NCBI GenBank assembly: GCA_047967505.1
Contig: CM106540.1
Source of the DNA: Dipteris shenzhenensis
Taxonomy: Eukaryota; Polypodiophyta; Polypodiopsida; Gleicheniales
Length of the DNA stretch: 64,000 bases
Strand: one strand, 5' to 3'
The position numbers and the translations under genes were made by a program. The notes under the pieces were generated by a model. It ran no database searches. It was given only the letters and a program-made list of their open reading frames with translations, and had not been told where the DNA came from. This document shows positions 1 through 11,199 of this stretch, piece after piece; position 1 is the stretch's first letter; every line of letters begins with the position of its first letter.

Positions 1-975
1 CATGGGCACCACTTGTATCAGCAATATCGCCAGACCTCATCACCATTTGTCATTCTCCAACATCAAGCTAGCCAAATGATCCAAATGTCAGAACTATTCA
101 CTAGCTTGGCCAAGGAAGAATATGCAAGAGAATTGAAAAGACAGACTGCATCAGAAATCGAAGACCATAATTCCAGGCAATTGCCATAGAGGTCAAGGCA
201 CTTCGGGCACATATAGATGAGAAGGAGGTAGAAGAGGTGCGCATGAACCAAGCTCTCCAAGCTCAAGAGAAGGCAGTAAGGGATGTGACCTCCAACCTCC
301 ACCAAAGTCAAACACAGCTGACTGCGGCAGTAGAAGCAACAGCAATCCTGCAGACCTACTATAACTCCTTGACATCCACACATGCGCAATAGACGGAGGT
401 AGTGGCACAAGCTCAGACTCACTCTAATTCACAAAGAAGAAGAGCTCCAGGATTGCAAAGACAAGCTTGAAGACATGAAACAATCTTTGGCAGTACGTGC
501 CTTCAGCATTGATGAGCTTACAAGGGAATGTAGAATCTTAAAAGACCAACTTGCTACCGCTGAAGAGGCCAGCACTTCACAAGCACAGGATGGTCCAATA
601 CCACTAAAGACATTCCTCAATAGGCAAAGGTCACTGCAAATGAGAAAGCTTAAGGAGGCATACACAAACATCTACCATCAATACAAAGAAAAAATGAATG
701 AGATGCACTCCCAAAAGATAATCATCTCCAAACTTGAACTCCAATTGCTAGTGCACAATAATGAGGCATTGGAAGACAACACCAATGATGCCCCACTACA
801 ATGCACAACAGTAGTGTACCAAGAGCTTGTGGCTGCTTTACAAGTGGAAGATCACCTCAACGCACGGGTGCTTATCCAATGAAAGCAACTCCAAATCAAG
901 ATCATATCTACTCTCATCCAGCAATCAAATGGGAATGTTCCATCGGGACTAAAACCCTGGGAAGTAGCAAGCTAA
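1..975 (+). pseudogene. Decayed coiled-coil ORF, possibly retroelement gag-like
   Basis: Successive reading frames spell one hydrophilic protein rich in Glu, Gln, Lys and Ala with a strong coiled-coil character. Frame 1 is open from the window edge to a TAG at 187-189. Frame 3 continues from about 171 to a TAG at 390-392. Frame 1 resumes near 440, has an ATG at 475, and reaches a TGA at 880-882; beyond it the same frame stays open to a TAA at 973-975. At least two frameshifts and two internal stops therefore separate the pieces. Similar hydrophilic coiled-coil ORFs accompany gag genes of plant Ty3/gypsy elements (compare 35420-36003 here), which is why I suggest a retroelement origin, but no zinc knuckle or named domain is visible. 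The 5' end lies outside the window. Coding character is fairly certain; the family is not. Confidence 0.5.
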
Positions 976-3900
976 GGGTGTCCACTTTTTGTTCACTCCC
1001 CAATCCTTAGGAGGTGGAAAAACAAGCTTTTTAGCACACAAAAATGCAAATCTCACCTACTTCCCTATGGATCTAGTCTTTTAAGTCTTCTGACACAACA
1101 TCACACTTGCTATTGTGCACACAATCGTATAGTCTGATTGAAAATTTGATGCACACACAAAAAATTTCTTTGTGTCACACGGCATGGTTCCAAGGTGGTC
1201 ACACCTTTGTCACGAACAGAGAGTGTCATATTAAATTCTAAATTTCTCACTCATTTTAGATTAAATGTTATTGAAACTTTGTAAGTGGTCTCTTTGCATT
1301 ATGTAGAGCTTAACTTGATTTATTGGTAATTTTTTGAATGATTTATCTAATTATAAATAATTATTTATAATAAATAAAGTCATAAAATACATGCATTTTA
1401 GTAGCACACCACATTTTTTTAGTATTTTGAATAATTAAGCAAATCCAATTTGGTGGAAGGTTAGTAGGCACATAAGGGTGTGTGGTGGAATCATTAAACT
1501 ATTCCAAAACTCATTCACAAATAACCACCTGGCGAGTTTAGGCAACCACCATTGACCTGCATTGTATCAAGCATGTGTATGATGTGCTCAACCCACTGCT
1601 TGCATCTCGTCCTCTTTTTGCAGATGTCCTTCTTAGTTGGAGAAACTCTCGTATTCTGTACTAGAACATTGTCACTCAATCAATAACTTTTGCACTTAGA
1701 TTGTCTCTTCTTTTCTTGCATTCTGTTGAAGCCCAAAAGCTTCTTAGATTGAGATGATTTTGCATTGCTCCTGCTTTGTATCCAACTGCTAGAGCCATAT
1801 TGGTTCTTCTAATTGACAACATCTTTGACATTGTGTGCCCAAGATGTTTCAACTTTGTTTTAAAGGATACTAACATAGCCAATGTCACCCTCTTTGCAGC
1901 TAGCTAATCCAAGCCGTGCACCCCTTTCACTTTCTGTAGGCCATCTCTTAGGTTAGAGAGCATTGTCTCTTGGGCATGCATCTCTTGAGGGTTTTGGTAG
2001 GGTGGTCACTCTTAGAATTTTAGGATGCAGGCTAAAGCTTGTGAAGACTCGAGGCTGGTATTCACATGAATGGCCTGATGTTGCTGCCTCAAATGCTCCC
2101 ACCAAATGTGAGTCCATACATCATGTTCTTTGCTTCGATGGTAATGATTGAATGTGTGCATCTACCACCACTTCCCACTACTACTCTGCAAGGATTTTTC
2201 TTTCATCTCATTGTTTCTCCTTCTACAAACGTTGTAAAAGTACCTTTCGTTGCCATTTTGATGATGTGCCATTTCTTTCCTTGCCCCGCAATCTATTCCT
2301 TGTTCCTTGACCAAGTTTTTTAGCTTTCCTACCTCGCATCCTCAATCTACTTCTCTTGCAAGCCATGACAAGCTGCATCTTACCATTGATGCCATGGAAA
2401 TGATTAGTGAACTGCCATCAAACTAGAGACCAGCCAGCTTGTGAGGTGAGCAAAGAATAGAAGATGACTTACCTGAGTAAACAAGATAATAACAAGCCAA
2501 AAGAACGAGGTCACATCGAGATGAATCTACCCGAGAGAGGTTGCATGGTGGCAAGAGGAGAATGAACTTTACAAGGTAGCAAGAGGAGTATGCAATTTAA
2601 CATTCAAAGATTTGTAGGGCGGGAGGCAAAAAATTCAAAGTGCATGGGGATAGCAAAATTTTCAACCGATGCGATTTCCCCCTCCAGCGATACATGTCAG
2701 CAAAATTGGATATATCGGTTGCCCTCAAACAAGTGCATTGTGGTAGTTGCTTCAAAATAAAAATAGGCCAAAGAGCACACTATCAGGTTTGATGTTGTAT
2801 ATTATGAAATGCTGTGATATTTGACATGCTTATGATCCATATAGCAAGCAAGATCATGGAAAAAGAGCCAAAACAAAATTGTAAATTGTTGGATTTATCA
2901 GAAGATCTTTGCACATGTTTAAATTTCACAATTTGACATTCTTCCATTCTAGGGTGAATCTAGAAACCAATATCACTAACTATCAATGTTTTAAGATCAC
3001 CATGCAGTAGTCCCGCTAGCTTGAATTCCAAGTTTTAAATCTGTTTTGGTTTTTAATAAATCAAGAAAAAGTTATGGAGCATGCTCTTGAATGAGTGGAA
3101 AAAATTTGCACAAAAATGGTGGCCCCTTAAATCATAATTAAGGTTCTCAATTATGTGTGTCCTTGGGTTGAGGAGAAGCTCACATAATGTACTTTTGAAT
3201 GATTACTTAGTTGCATGTATGTGCAAAATGAAATTTCAATGTTTTAAAATTAATTGTCATATCCTATACTCTTTAGGATACATTCTTCACATGTAATGTA
3301 GCACTTATAATGCTTAAACCATCTCATTCCATATTTTTTTAATCTAATGTTCAAGATTAGAATCTATACTATAACTTGAAGATAAATTTTGCCGAATTTC
3401 ATTGAGAAATGCATAAGTTATGGGTCAAGCAAGATACCTATATACAAAAAATGCCCTAAAACTCACAAAAAATGGCTACACCCAAGCAAACATTGACCCT
3501 ACACTAGCCTCTCTTTGCCTTTGTATGCAAGTATAACTTTTGTTAATAGTGTTTTAGGCTTTTATGATGCTTTCAAAGAACAATTTATCTTATAAGCTTT
3601 TAAAGGAATGCCTCTCTCAAGCTCATAACAATATGTGTGATTTAAACAAAGCCCAACAATACAACACTAAGTAATTTTGCACATTACTTTGCTAGACTTT
3701 GTAGATCCATGTCTATTTTACATACACAAAACTTAGCAACTGCAAGGATTATCATATACTATTTTGTCATATAGGTTGCCTTACCGTGACAATTTTAAAT
3801 TTGCATGCACATATTATCCTTCTACTATTTCTATGTTATGTAAATTGGCCATGTAAGATCAATTGATAAGTGGTTTTTAAAGAATGATGCAAGTGACATC

Positions 3901-4470
3901 TACATGGTTTTTAAAGAATGATACATACAATTCTTTCATTTATCATTTTTTGCATGATTACATGTAGAGTGCCTTGTAATGAAGAACCAAAGGTTTAGGG
4001 ACATTTTTTTATCCATATTTGAGAAAACCAACAAAGAATCTCCATGCTTCATTGGTCGATTGTGAAAAATTAGTTGTTGATTATTTAACCCAAGACAACC
4101 ACCCTTTTTCTTAGAAAGTATAACAATATAACCTTCTCATGCATCGTAAACTTTTCTTGCAAAGTAAATTCTATAAGCCCAATGGTGAAGACATTATATA
4201 TTTTGTAGCACTTACATGTCGAGCTATTTTATTGTCCTACTTGCAAGTTAACAAAGTAATCAATCAATTTTTTAATTCTCTAAATTCAAAAAATACCATG
4301 TGTGTACTACCATGCATTGATATCATGTCTTCATTCAAGTGCCTTTTGGTTTTTTCAAGATGTCATTCTTGTGTCAGACATTATGCTAGCCATTTCTTAT
4401 ATTTGGCATTGATTTCCAAAACGAATTGGAGGATGCTACATTGGAAACATACCTAAATGATAGGGCTGGC
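976..4470. other. AT-rich stretch without a recognisable gene
   Basis: No long ORF with coding character is seen here. It holds A/T-rich runs (for example 1321-1440). The segment near 1620-1915 has a short open stretch on the plus strand with hydrophobic, protein-like composition, interrupted by stops; I could not assign it. Short ORFs at 1963-2323 and 4139-4456 lack recognisable motifs. No tRNA, LTR ends or satellite array was found by eye. Confidence 0.5.
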
Positions 4471-5035
4471 AAAGATGGAGCAGTGAGAGGGAGAGAGTAG
4501 CAAGGAAGAGGGAGGAGGAGAAGCAGATGAGGGCAAGAGGAAGAGGAGTAGGGCAACAGGTGTAGAAGGGAGGGAAGGAGCTGCTGTAGAAGGGAGGAGG
4601 AGGGGAGAGATGCTACAAGAGGGAGGAGGAGGGGAGAGATTCTGCAGGAGGGAGGAGCAGCTGGAGAAGGAGGGGAGAGGAAGGAGGGAGAAGGAGCCAG
4701 AAGGAGGAGGAGTAGGTGTGGAGGAGGAAGGAGGGAGGAGGGAGGAGCAAGAGGGAGGGGGGAGGAGGAACAGCAATGGAGGAGGAGGGAGGGGGAGGGC
4801 AGGATGAGTAGGCATGGGGGAGGGAGGGAGGGGGAGGGCAGAAGGAGCAGGCATGGAGGAGGGAGGGAGGGAGGGGGAGGAGGAGGAAGGGGGAGGAGGG
4901 AGTGAGGAGGGGGAGGGGAGGACAGGGGAGGGGGAGGAGGGAGGGAGGGAGGGGGAGGAGGGAGTGAGGAGGGGGAGTGAGGGAGGGGGAGGGAGGAGGG
5001 GGAGGGAGGGAGGGAGGAGAGAGGAGGGAGGGAAT
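4471..5035 (+). repeat. Long polypurine (GGA/GGGGA-rich) tract
   Basis: About 560 bases are almost all purine on the plus strand, built from irregular GGA, GGGA and GGGGGA units with a few interruptions. Dense G runs in the right half (about 4810-5030) could form G-quadruplexes, and the polypurine/polypyrimidine strand bias could allow triplex DNA. The complementary strand gives long Pro/Ser/Leu-rich open frames that are by-products of base composition, not genes. Confidence 0.9.
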
Positions 5036-5085
5036 TCAAAATTTGAATTTTTTATTTTTGAATTTTTGAATTTTGAATTTTTTGG
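5036..5085. repeat. TTTGAATTT-type short repeat
   Basis: Directly after the polypurine tract the sequence switches to A/T-rich repeats of the core TTTGAATTT, TTTTTGAATT and similar, roughly five copies over 50 bases. A sharp composition boundary lies at about 5032-5036, next to a GAATTC. Confidence 0.8.
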
Positions 5086-5531
5086 TTCCCACCTAGGAGT
5101 AAGAGTTGTGTAAGAGGTGTAAGAGGTGGGGTCACTCGTGGGCTTAACCCACCTAGGTGAGGGGAGGTTAGGACTTTTTGGGACCTACCTTGGCCCTTTC
5201 ATTAGGACTAATCCATTTCCTAATCCATTCCTTATGAGGCCCTTTTGAGACCCCAATTCTCCCCTAATGAGTCAGCCCAGTTCGTCTCCTAGAAGTTCAC
5301 TATTCTCAACAAGATATTGGGCACAACGGACTGATGAAGGTCCGTGTGCTTCACTTGGGTGAGCCATTGCAAGGCTCTTGTTGGTCACTCTACATTTGGC
5401 TTGTGGATGGCGGTGAACTGGATGCGGCCACTACACTTGTGGTGGTGATAGTGATAGATCATCTTTAGGGAGTCGAGCTTCTTTTTATGCTTAGAGTATT
5501 TCTCTACCACCACTGGCAGGTTGAATGTTGC
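5086..5531. other. Non-coding, possibly LTR- or UTR-derived
   Basis: No ORF is supported. On the minus strand a segment starting near 5311 (TGTTGAGAATAG) has the look of an LTR start and lies 3' of the minus-strand gypsy material, but I found no partner copy, so an LTR is only a possibility. A small duplication (GTGTAAGAG) sits at about 5105-5125. Confidence 0.3.
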
Positions 5532-5777
5532 CTACATCGTGTTTTGATTGATTTGGTAGTGGTGGGGGTTGCCTGCTACATCTCGCAAGACACCAACGTT
5601 GGTGTTGTTGTCGTATGTCTTGAGGAATTCCGCCAACAGAGTCATGTCTAGGTGGCATGGGAGATGGGCTGCTACTCTTCCCAATCCTGAAAAGTTGAGG
5701 GCTTCCACGACTGCTGGGTCCTGGAGAGCAGCATATGCTACTGCTGTGTGGTAAATTTTGACAGATTTCTGGGGCAA
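5532..5777 (-). pseudogene. Unrecognised ORF fragment in decayed gypsy region
   Basis: An 81-codon open frame with normal, non-repetitive protein composition (contains 'NFSGLGRVAAHLPCHLD' and 'DVAGNPHHYQINQ'). The same frame continues past its stop (TAG at 5532-5534) with hydrophilic sequence to about 5280, again broken by stops. It lies on the same strand as, and 3' of, the gypsy pol and protease-like ORF, so it may be either the last part of that element or the gag-like N-terminus of another. I do not recognise the family. The opposite-strand ORF at 5569-5754 is treated as its shadow. Confidence 0.4.
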
Positions 5778-7073
5778 CAGCTATGGCGAAGACTCGACGG
5801 GGTAGGCCTTGTTTTTATAGATTTCCTATCCCTCCGACTAGCGGGATATCAGTATGGCGATGGCCGGTGCTGAACATTGATGGCGACGGTTGGTGCTAAA
5901 CTTCAAAGGCAATGGGGCGGTAAAATTTGGGATGGCGATGACTGGCAGTGTTTGGCTTCGACGTCGGCTGGTGGGATATCAAGATCATGACAGTCAATAG
6001 TGTACTTTTTGGCAACGGTCGACGTTGAACTTATTTGGCGACGGTCTGCAGCGTGGTAGTGACTATGTAAAAGAAAGAAAAGGAAGGAAGAAGTGGGGTG
6101 TGGGGTGGGGGAAAAGGGTGATTCACCAGAGTGCTTTTGTGCGGTGCAACGTGATAGTGAGGTCAGCGTGCAAGAGAATGAGCAATTGTAAAAATGCAAG
6201 AATGGACTCTAATCACTTGGTGCTGATTATGTGTGCATGTGTGGTGTGTTCAACAAGGACTAGTGGGCTGCAGGTGCATCAGGTGAGATGCCTACTGTAC
6301 TAATTCACCTAGACCTAGATGTGATGGTTATGATGCATGCAGTGGAGATAGACGTCGTATTGCATCATAGCAAGTAAGGATCCATGTAGAGTATGTGTCT
6401 AGATTGTTCTTCACCTTGGATGCTAGGGGCACATTTGTGTCGGACTTCGTTGTTGCTATTGGGTTCGTCCTCTTGGGGGAAGCGAGCTTTCATGAGTCTA
6501 CCAATGGGAAAGACCCTCGAAAGACCTAGCAACTGTGAGTAGGATGGTGGCATTACCTTCGAGTGTTCATCCCCAGGGGGAGGTTCTTGTGTAACTCTTC
6601 GTGGGTTGGAATTTGGTTCTTGCAGAGTTCCTCGACTGGTTGTGGCGATACTTGTGTTAAGTTGGACCGCCTATGGCACTAGTGCATATTCGGGACCTTA
6701 AGGCTAGCCTATTGTGTCAGGTTCATTGGTAGGTTCTTGTGGTGCTGTATCTCAAGAAGACACGGGTTCTTATGGTGCTGCCTTTGATGCCTTTGGGGTT
6801 TGCACTATCGATTTCTAGACCCAGGTGACTCTCTTGCCTTGGTCACCCAAGCGAGTGGCGTTGATCGAACTGTTGGCGTTGTGTGGCGGGAGCACCCGAT
6901 GCAGCTTTCTTCGAGTAGTAGATGGGTCTGGAGGAAGCTTTCATGGGGTGACCGGAGCTACCGTTCCTGCGTTATCATTCTTTGGGTGTCAGTTCTGATC
7001 GAAGTGACGTTGGGCACAGAGGATAGCATCTTGTACTTGTAGCTCTCAGATTTCTTGGGAAAGAATGGTGGCG
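5778..7073. other. Decayed region between gypsy fragments
   Basis: No intact gene. On the minus strand the frame of the protease-like ORF continues below 7074 as Pro/Ser/His/Arg-rich low-complexity peptide broken by several stops, to about 6360, so this is probably the degenerate 3' continuation of the retroelement. Between 5800 and 6000 there are several loosely similar 'GGCGATGGCTGGTG' phrases, a diverged short repeat. Confidence 0.4.
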
Positions 7074-7778
7074 TCAGTCGAGTGGGCGATGGCATTGGTT
7101 TACCCCACTGCAGCGAGTTTTCTTCTCTTTTTGAGCTGGGCCCTTAAGTGGGGTGCTACTGGAGATTGGGGTTTTCGGTTGGCCTTGCTGCATTGCTATC
7201 TTGTCATGGATCGACGAGATCGGAGCCAAAGAGGCGCGGCTTAGTGCATATAGCGGGACTACCACCGTTTGGGCACCATTGGTGAGTGAACCAGTTCGAG
7301 TGTGCCAGTCAATTTGACAGTTGATGGCGTAGCACCAAGTTCTTCCTAGAATGATCTGTTCTTCGGTGGCTTCTGTAGGGAGAACATAAAAGCATATATC
7401 CACATCTTGGCGAACAACCATTAGACTTAGATTTACATAACCCAAAGTTTGTAGAAGTTGGCCGTTTATAGCTCTTATTGAGGTAGCAGTGAGGGTTAGG
7501 GGTACATGTAGCTTTTACCATACCTCTTGGGAGATGAAGCTGTGGCTTAGTCTTGGGTCCACAAGTGCTTTGATGCACATGCATGGAACCTATATCTGAA
7601 CAAGCAACCTAGCTAGCTCTACTATTAGCTCATCCATTAGTTGCATCTCTTCAATTGTTGCCTTAAGCAGGGTCATTTGTCTACGCTGCCAGATCTTAGC
7701 ATTATGGATTCGGGCTTCCTCGATGGCTTGGCGCTTCATCCTAGCCACCTCTACCTTGAGTTCATTTTCTCTATGCAT
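7074..7778 (-). pseudogene. Coiled-coil plus retropepsin-like ORF, 3' of gypsy integrase
   Basis: Read on the minus strand, an ATG at 7778-7776 opens a Glu/Lys-rich coiled coil of about 62 codons ending in TAG near 7590. The same frame continues through it into a retroviral-type aspartic protease: 'CIKALVDPRLSHSFIS', then a TAG inside, then 'TSIRAINGQLLQTLGYVN' and 'IILGRTWCYAI', the normal C-terminal retropepsin landmark. The active-site D-T/S-G is D-P-R here, so the copy could not be catalytic. After the protease comes a Pro/Ser-rich tail. The unusual point is position: it follows integrase on the same strand, whereas gypsy elements carry protease before RT. The ORF overlaps the pol stop codon (ATGCATAG). 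It is either a third ORF of an atypical element or the gag-protease end of a second one. Confidence 0.65.
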
Positions 7779-8201
7779 GGCTTGAAGGGTGGAGAGAGTG
7801 TGGTCCGTAGTATCCTTTTAGTTTGCTGCCGTTTAGGTAGCCATCCATTTTTCCTCCATCAAGCCTGGTGGCTATTTGGCACGATCCCTGAGGAGCAATC
7901 TCAACTATGTGGTAAGGACCCATACCTCAGTACTTAAGCTTACGTTTGGTATTGTAGACACTATATAGGCGTGTCAAATCTCCTTCTGCTAGGTCCTTGT
8001 TCTTGAGGTTGCAGTCGAACCATTTTTTTCATCAGGACTTTTCTACTCGGAGAGGGTAGGTTGCATGCAACCTTGTCTCTTCTAACTATTCGAGGTCAAC
8101 CAGTTGTTCAGCTAGTGTGTTTTCTGTGAGTCTTTCTTTTATGGCAAGACGAAGGCTAGCCACTACATACTCCATTGGCATTACTACCTCTACCCCAAAG
8201 G

Positions 8202-8741
8202 CTAACTTGAAGGGGGTACAATGTGTTGCCACTTTGTAGGAGTCCTGTAGGCCCATAACGCTGCTATGAGCTTATGCTCCCAGTTGGTATGACTGGCTTC
8301 TACTATACATGTGATGATCTTATTGCATGTTTTGTTGGAGCTTTCAGCCAAGACATTTTCTCTAGGGTAGTATGGCGTTGACTTCCTATGAATGATCAAA
8401 AGCTCGCTTGTCAGGATTGCTATGGTCTCATTGAGGAAGTGAGTTCCTCGGTCGTTGACTAACTCCAACAGGCATCCAAACCACGTAATGACTTGTTTAT
8501 ATAAGAACTTGGGAGTGGATATACCATCAACCTTTATCGTTGCTCTTCCTTCTACCCACTTAGTGAAGTAGTCGGTGGCCAGGATGATGTATCGTGCCCC
8601 GGTCCCCTTGGCTGCTAGGCTTATGGGACCAATGAAATTGATGCCCCATTTTTTGAAGGGTTGGTCGGTGCTCCATTTTTTGAAGGGTTGGTCGGCCAGG
8701 ATTTGATGAATTTGGCTGTGTCTTTGAAGAGTGTTGGCCAC
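8202..8741 (-). other. Gypsy integrase core
   Basis: The longest open piece of the element (about 179 codons). D,D-35-E residues are seen in 'ATDYFTKWVEG', 'VNDRGTHF' and 'LAESSNKT'. A small tandem duplication near the N-end repeats 'DQPFKKW' (8660-8695). A frameshift at about 8205 leads into 'KLAFGVEVVMPMEYV' and then the GPY/F module. Confidence 0.9.
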
Positions 8742-8977
8742 TAGAGACCACCAGCTTACAGCACATTACGTGCTGTAACATCGGCAAAATGACCTCCTGT
8801 AATTCTTGAGTGGGCTTCTTGAAGCACCTTGATGTATTCATGTTTGTACATGCATCTTCGCAGTATGTCATCCTTGCCCATGCAGTATAGTTGGCTTGCT
8901 ATTAGTTGATATGGCGCTGCATCCTTAATGATTTTACGAGCTCTATCCTTCTTGAGGATCCTTCTTGAGGTCCTGGC

Positions 8978-9480
8978 CTAGGGGTAGTCTGTTGGCCAAT
9001 TGTGGCTAATTTTGGTGGCCCATTCGGGAATGACATCAAGGAGGAAGAGGGAAGCGTCAGGGAGATCGTCTTCTACTCCCATTGGAGCCTCACCGTTTGG
9101 GATCCTCGATAGGTGGTCAGCTAGAACATGGGTTTTGCCCTTGTGCACAGTGACTGTGAAGTTGAATTCTAGGAGGGTTAGCATCCACCTAGTGATGTGT
9201 CCCATCATGCAGGGTTTGTTGACCAAAGTACATCAATGCTTGATGGTCCACGAAGAAGACAAACTTGCCAGCTAATAAGTAGTACCTGAACTTCTTTACT
9301 GCATAGACCATGGCGAGACCCTCTCTCTCGGTGGTAGTGCAGTTAACCTCGACCTCATTTAGTTGACTACTCGCAAAGAATACCGGGTAATCCAAATTCT
9401 GCTCCCCAAGTTGGGCTAGCACACATCCAATGGCAAAGTTAGAGGCATCAATGTGGACGTGGAATATTAAATTCTAGTCG
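8978..9480 (-). other. Gypsy RNase H domain
   Basis: Landmarks include 'FFASSQLNEVEVN', 'TTTEREGLAMVYAVKKFR', 'FVFFVDHQALMY' and, after a frameshift near 9220, 'GKTHVLADHLSRIPNG'. These are the standard Ty3/gypsy RNase H signatures (TEKE-like, DHxAL, ADxLSR). Expressed only if both frames were joined. Confidence 0.9.
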
Positions 9481-9555
9481 GGTGACCACAACACTGGTGC
9501 GATGGCTAGAGATAGTTTGAGGGTTTCAAAGGATGTTTGGCATTCTTCGGTCCAC

Positions 9556-10340
9556 TCAAAGGATACTAGTAGTTTGTATAAGGGGCGGGCTATGTTCGCA
9601 TAGAACAAGATAAATTTGGTAAAAGCCCATATGGCCAGTAAATCGTTGGACTCCCTTGGCCTTGGTGGGGGGTGGTAACTCCAAGATGAGTTTGATTTTA
9701 TTGTGGTCTGTAGAGATTCCATTCCGGGACACTATGTGGCCCAAGATGACACCATGTTTAACCCAAAACTAGAACTTAAGGGGGTTGAGGGATATGTGGT
9801 ATAAGCGATACTTCTCAAGGACAAGCCTGAGATACTTCAGGTGATCATCCCATTTCGAGTTCACATGGATATCATCCAAGAAGACTTTCACAAAGTCCCT
9901 CAGATATTCCTTGAATATCGTAATCATCATACATTGGAAGGTAGCAGGGGCATTGGTTAATACAAATATCATCACCTTGGCTACATATACACCCCATTTG
10001 GTTGCAAATGTGGTTTTGTGTTGATCTTGGGGGGCAATTGACACTTGGTTGTAACCTGAAAATCCATCCAGGAAACTATACGCCTCCTTTCTGGCTACCC
10101 TTTCTAGAACATGTTCTGTGAATGGTAGGTGGTACGACTCATGGCAACATTAACCTTCTTCAAATCCATGCATACTCTAATTTTTCCATTTTTCTTTAGG
10201 ACTATCACAATGGGTGATACCCAGTCCGTATGCTCGATCTCATATATGAATATCCTGCATCTATGAGTTTTTGAATTTCTTCCCTCACTATGAGTGCATA
10301 TTTAGGATTCATAGGGTAGGGGCATTGTCATATTGGCCTG
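9556..10340 (-). other. Gypsy reverse transcriptase domain
   Basis: Motifs in order: 'VSPIVIVLKKNGKIRVCMD', 'YSFLDGFSGYNQV' (motif A, catalytic Asp), 'TNAPATFQCMM' (motif B region; TNAPATFQ matches the family), 'VFLDDIHV' (motif C, the usual Y/F-x-D-D), then 'GHIVSRNGIS' of the connection. Frameshifts lie between 10044 and 10100 and near 9745. Catalytic residues are still present but the frame is broken. Confidence 0.9.
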
Positions 10341-11199
10341 ATATCATCCATCATGGGGATTTTATGTTGCACTATAGCGACAAGTACCCCTTTCATGTCC
10401 GTGTATTTCCAGGCCATGCAGTCCTTATATTCCCATAGGAGAGCTATTAGGGCATTCTCATCGTTGGGAGTGAGGTCATCGGTGACAAATACGGGTTGTG
10501 GGTCCTACCCTTTCGGGGCTAGATTTACTTCTTTGACTAGAGTCGGCCCATCATTCCCTTGATAACAACTGTCCTCTCGAGATCTTTTGGCCTGTTGATA
10601 TAAGATCTTAAGATCCTGAATAGTATAGGCCTTGTAGTGGGCTGGTACCTGCCGTCGGTCTTCTTTATCCTCAATCTCCTGTTCTTTTTTTGCTAGAGCA
10701 GTGAGCTTTTTGGCCTTAGCCTTGTGTTTGGATACAAGGGATTTGGGACCTAAAGGGGGCTCTTCCATTGTACTTATAGAGCCAATGGGGGTGGTCACCC
10801 TACTTACCGTGTTTTCCCAATTAGAGGAGAACTCATGGTGAGCAGTCGTGGCGCCTACAGAGGACAGCCAGTGAAGATCTGATTTTACCCTTATGGCTCC
10901 CTTGCTTACCTCTCACGGTTTGAGCATGTTAAACATCCTTAGGGGAACTACTGGGGTCAGACCCTCGAGCTCTGGGGTGGTGATCTAAAGCCCTACTCTT
11001 TTTGGGACATCTATGTTGGCTAAGATGTGAATCCAATTCTACAAAAATTTTGGCTCGGGGAGAGGTGCATACCAGAAGTTGTCAGACTCCTTCTCATCCT
11101 CTTCGTTGTCAACATGGTTGGAATAGTTTTACGGAGGTGGTTCGGGCGGTGGTGTTAGACTATGTGGCAAAGAGGTGTCCTTCCAAGGGGTGGGCCTTG

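Noticed and set aside
4386-5039. Long minus-strand Pro/Ser/Leu ORFs, including one of 217 codons
   Set aside because: They are the complement of the polypurine tract; all frames are low-complexity and no start context or homology is visible.
5326-5350. CTGATGA string that could be a hammerhead ribozyme core
   Set aside because: No GAAA box or matching stem III follows; Penelope-linked hammerheads were also looked for around 42-46 kb without success.
8560-8871. Second minus-strand ORF overlapping the integrase
   Set aside because: Its N-terminal part may be the integrase zinc region in a shifted frame, but the overlap beyond 8741 is a frame shadow of the core ORF.
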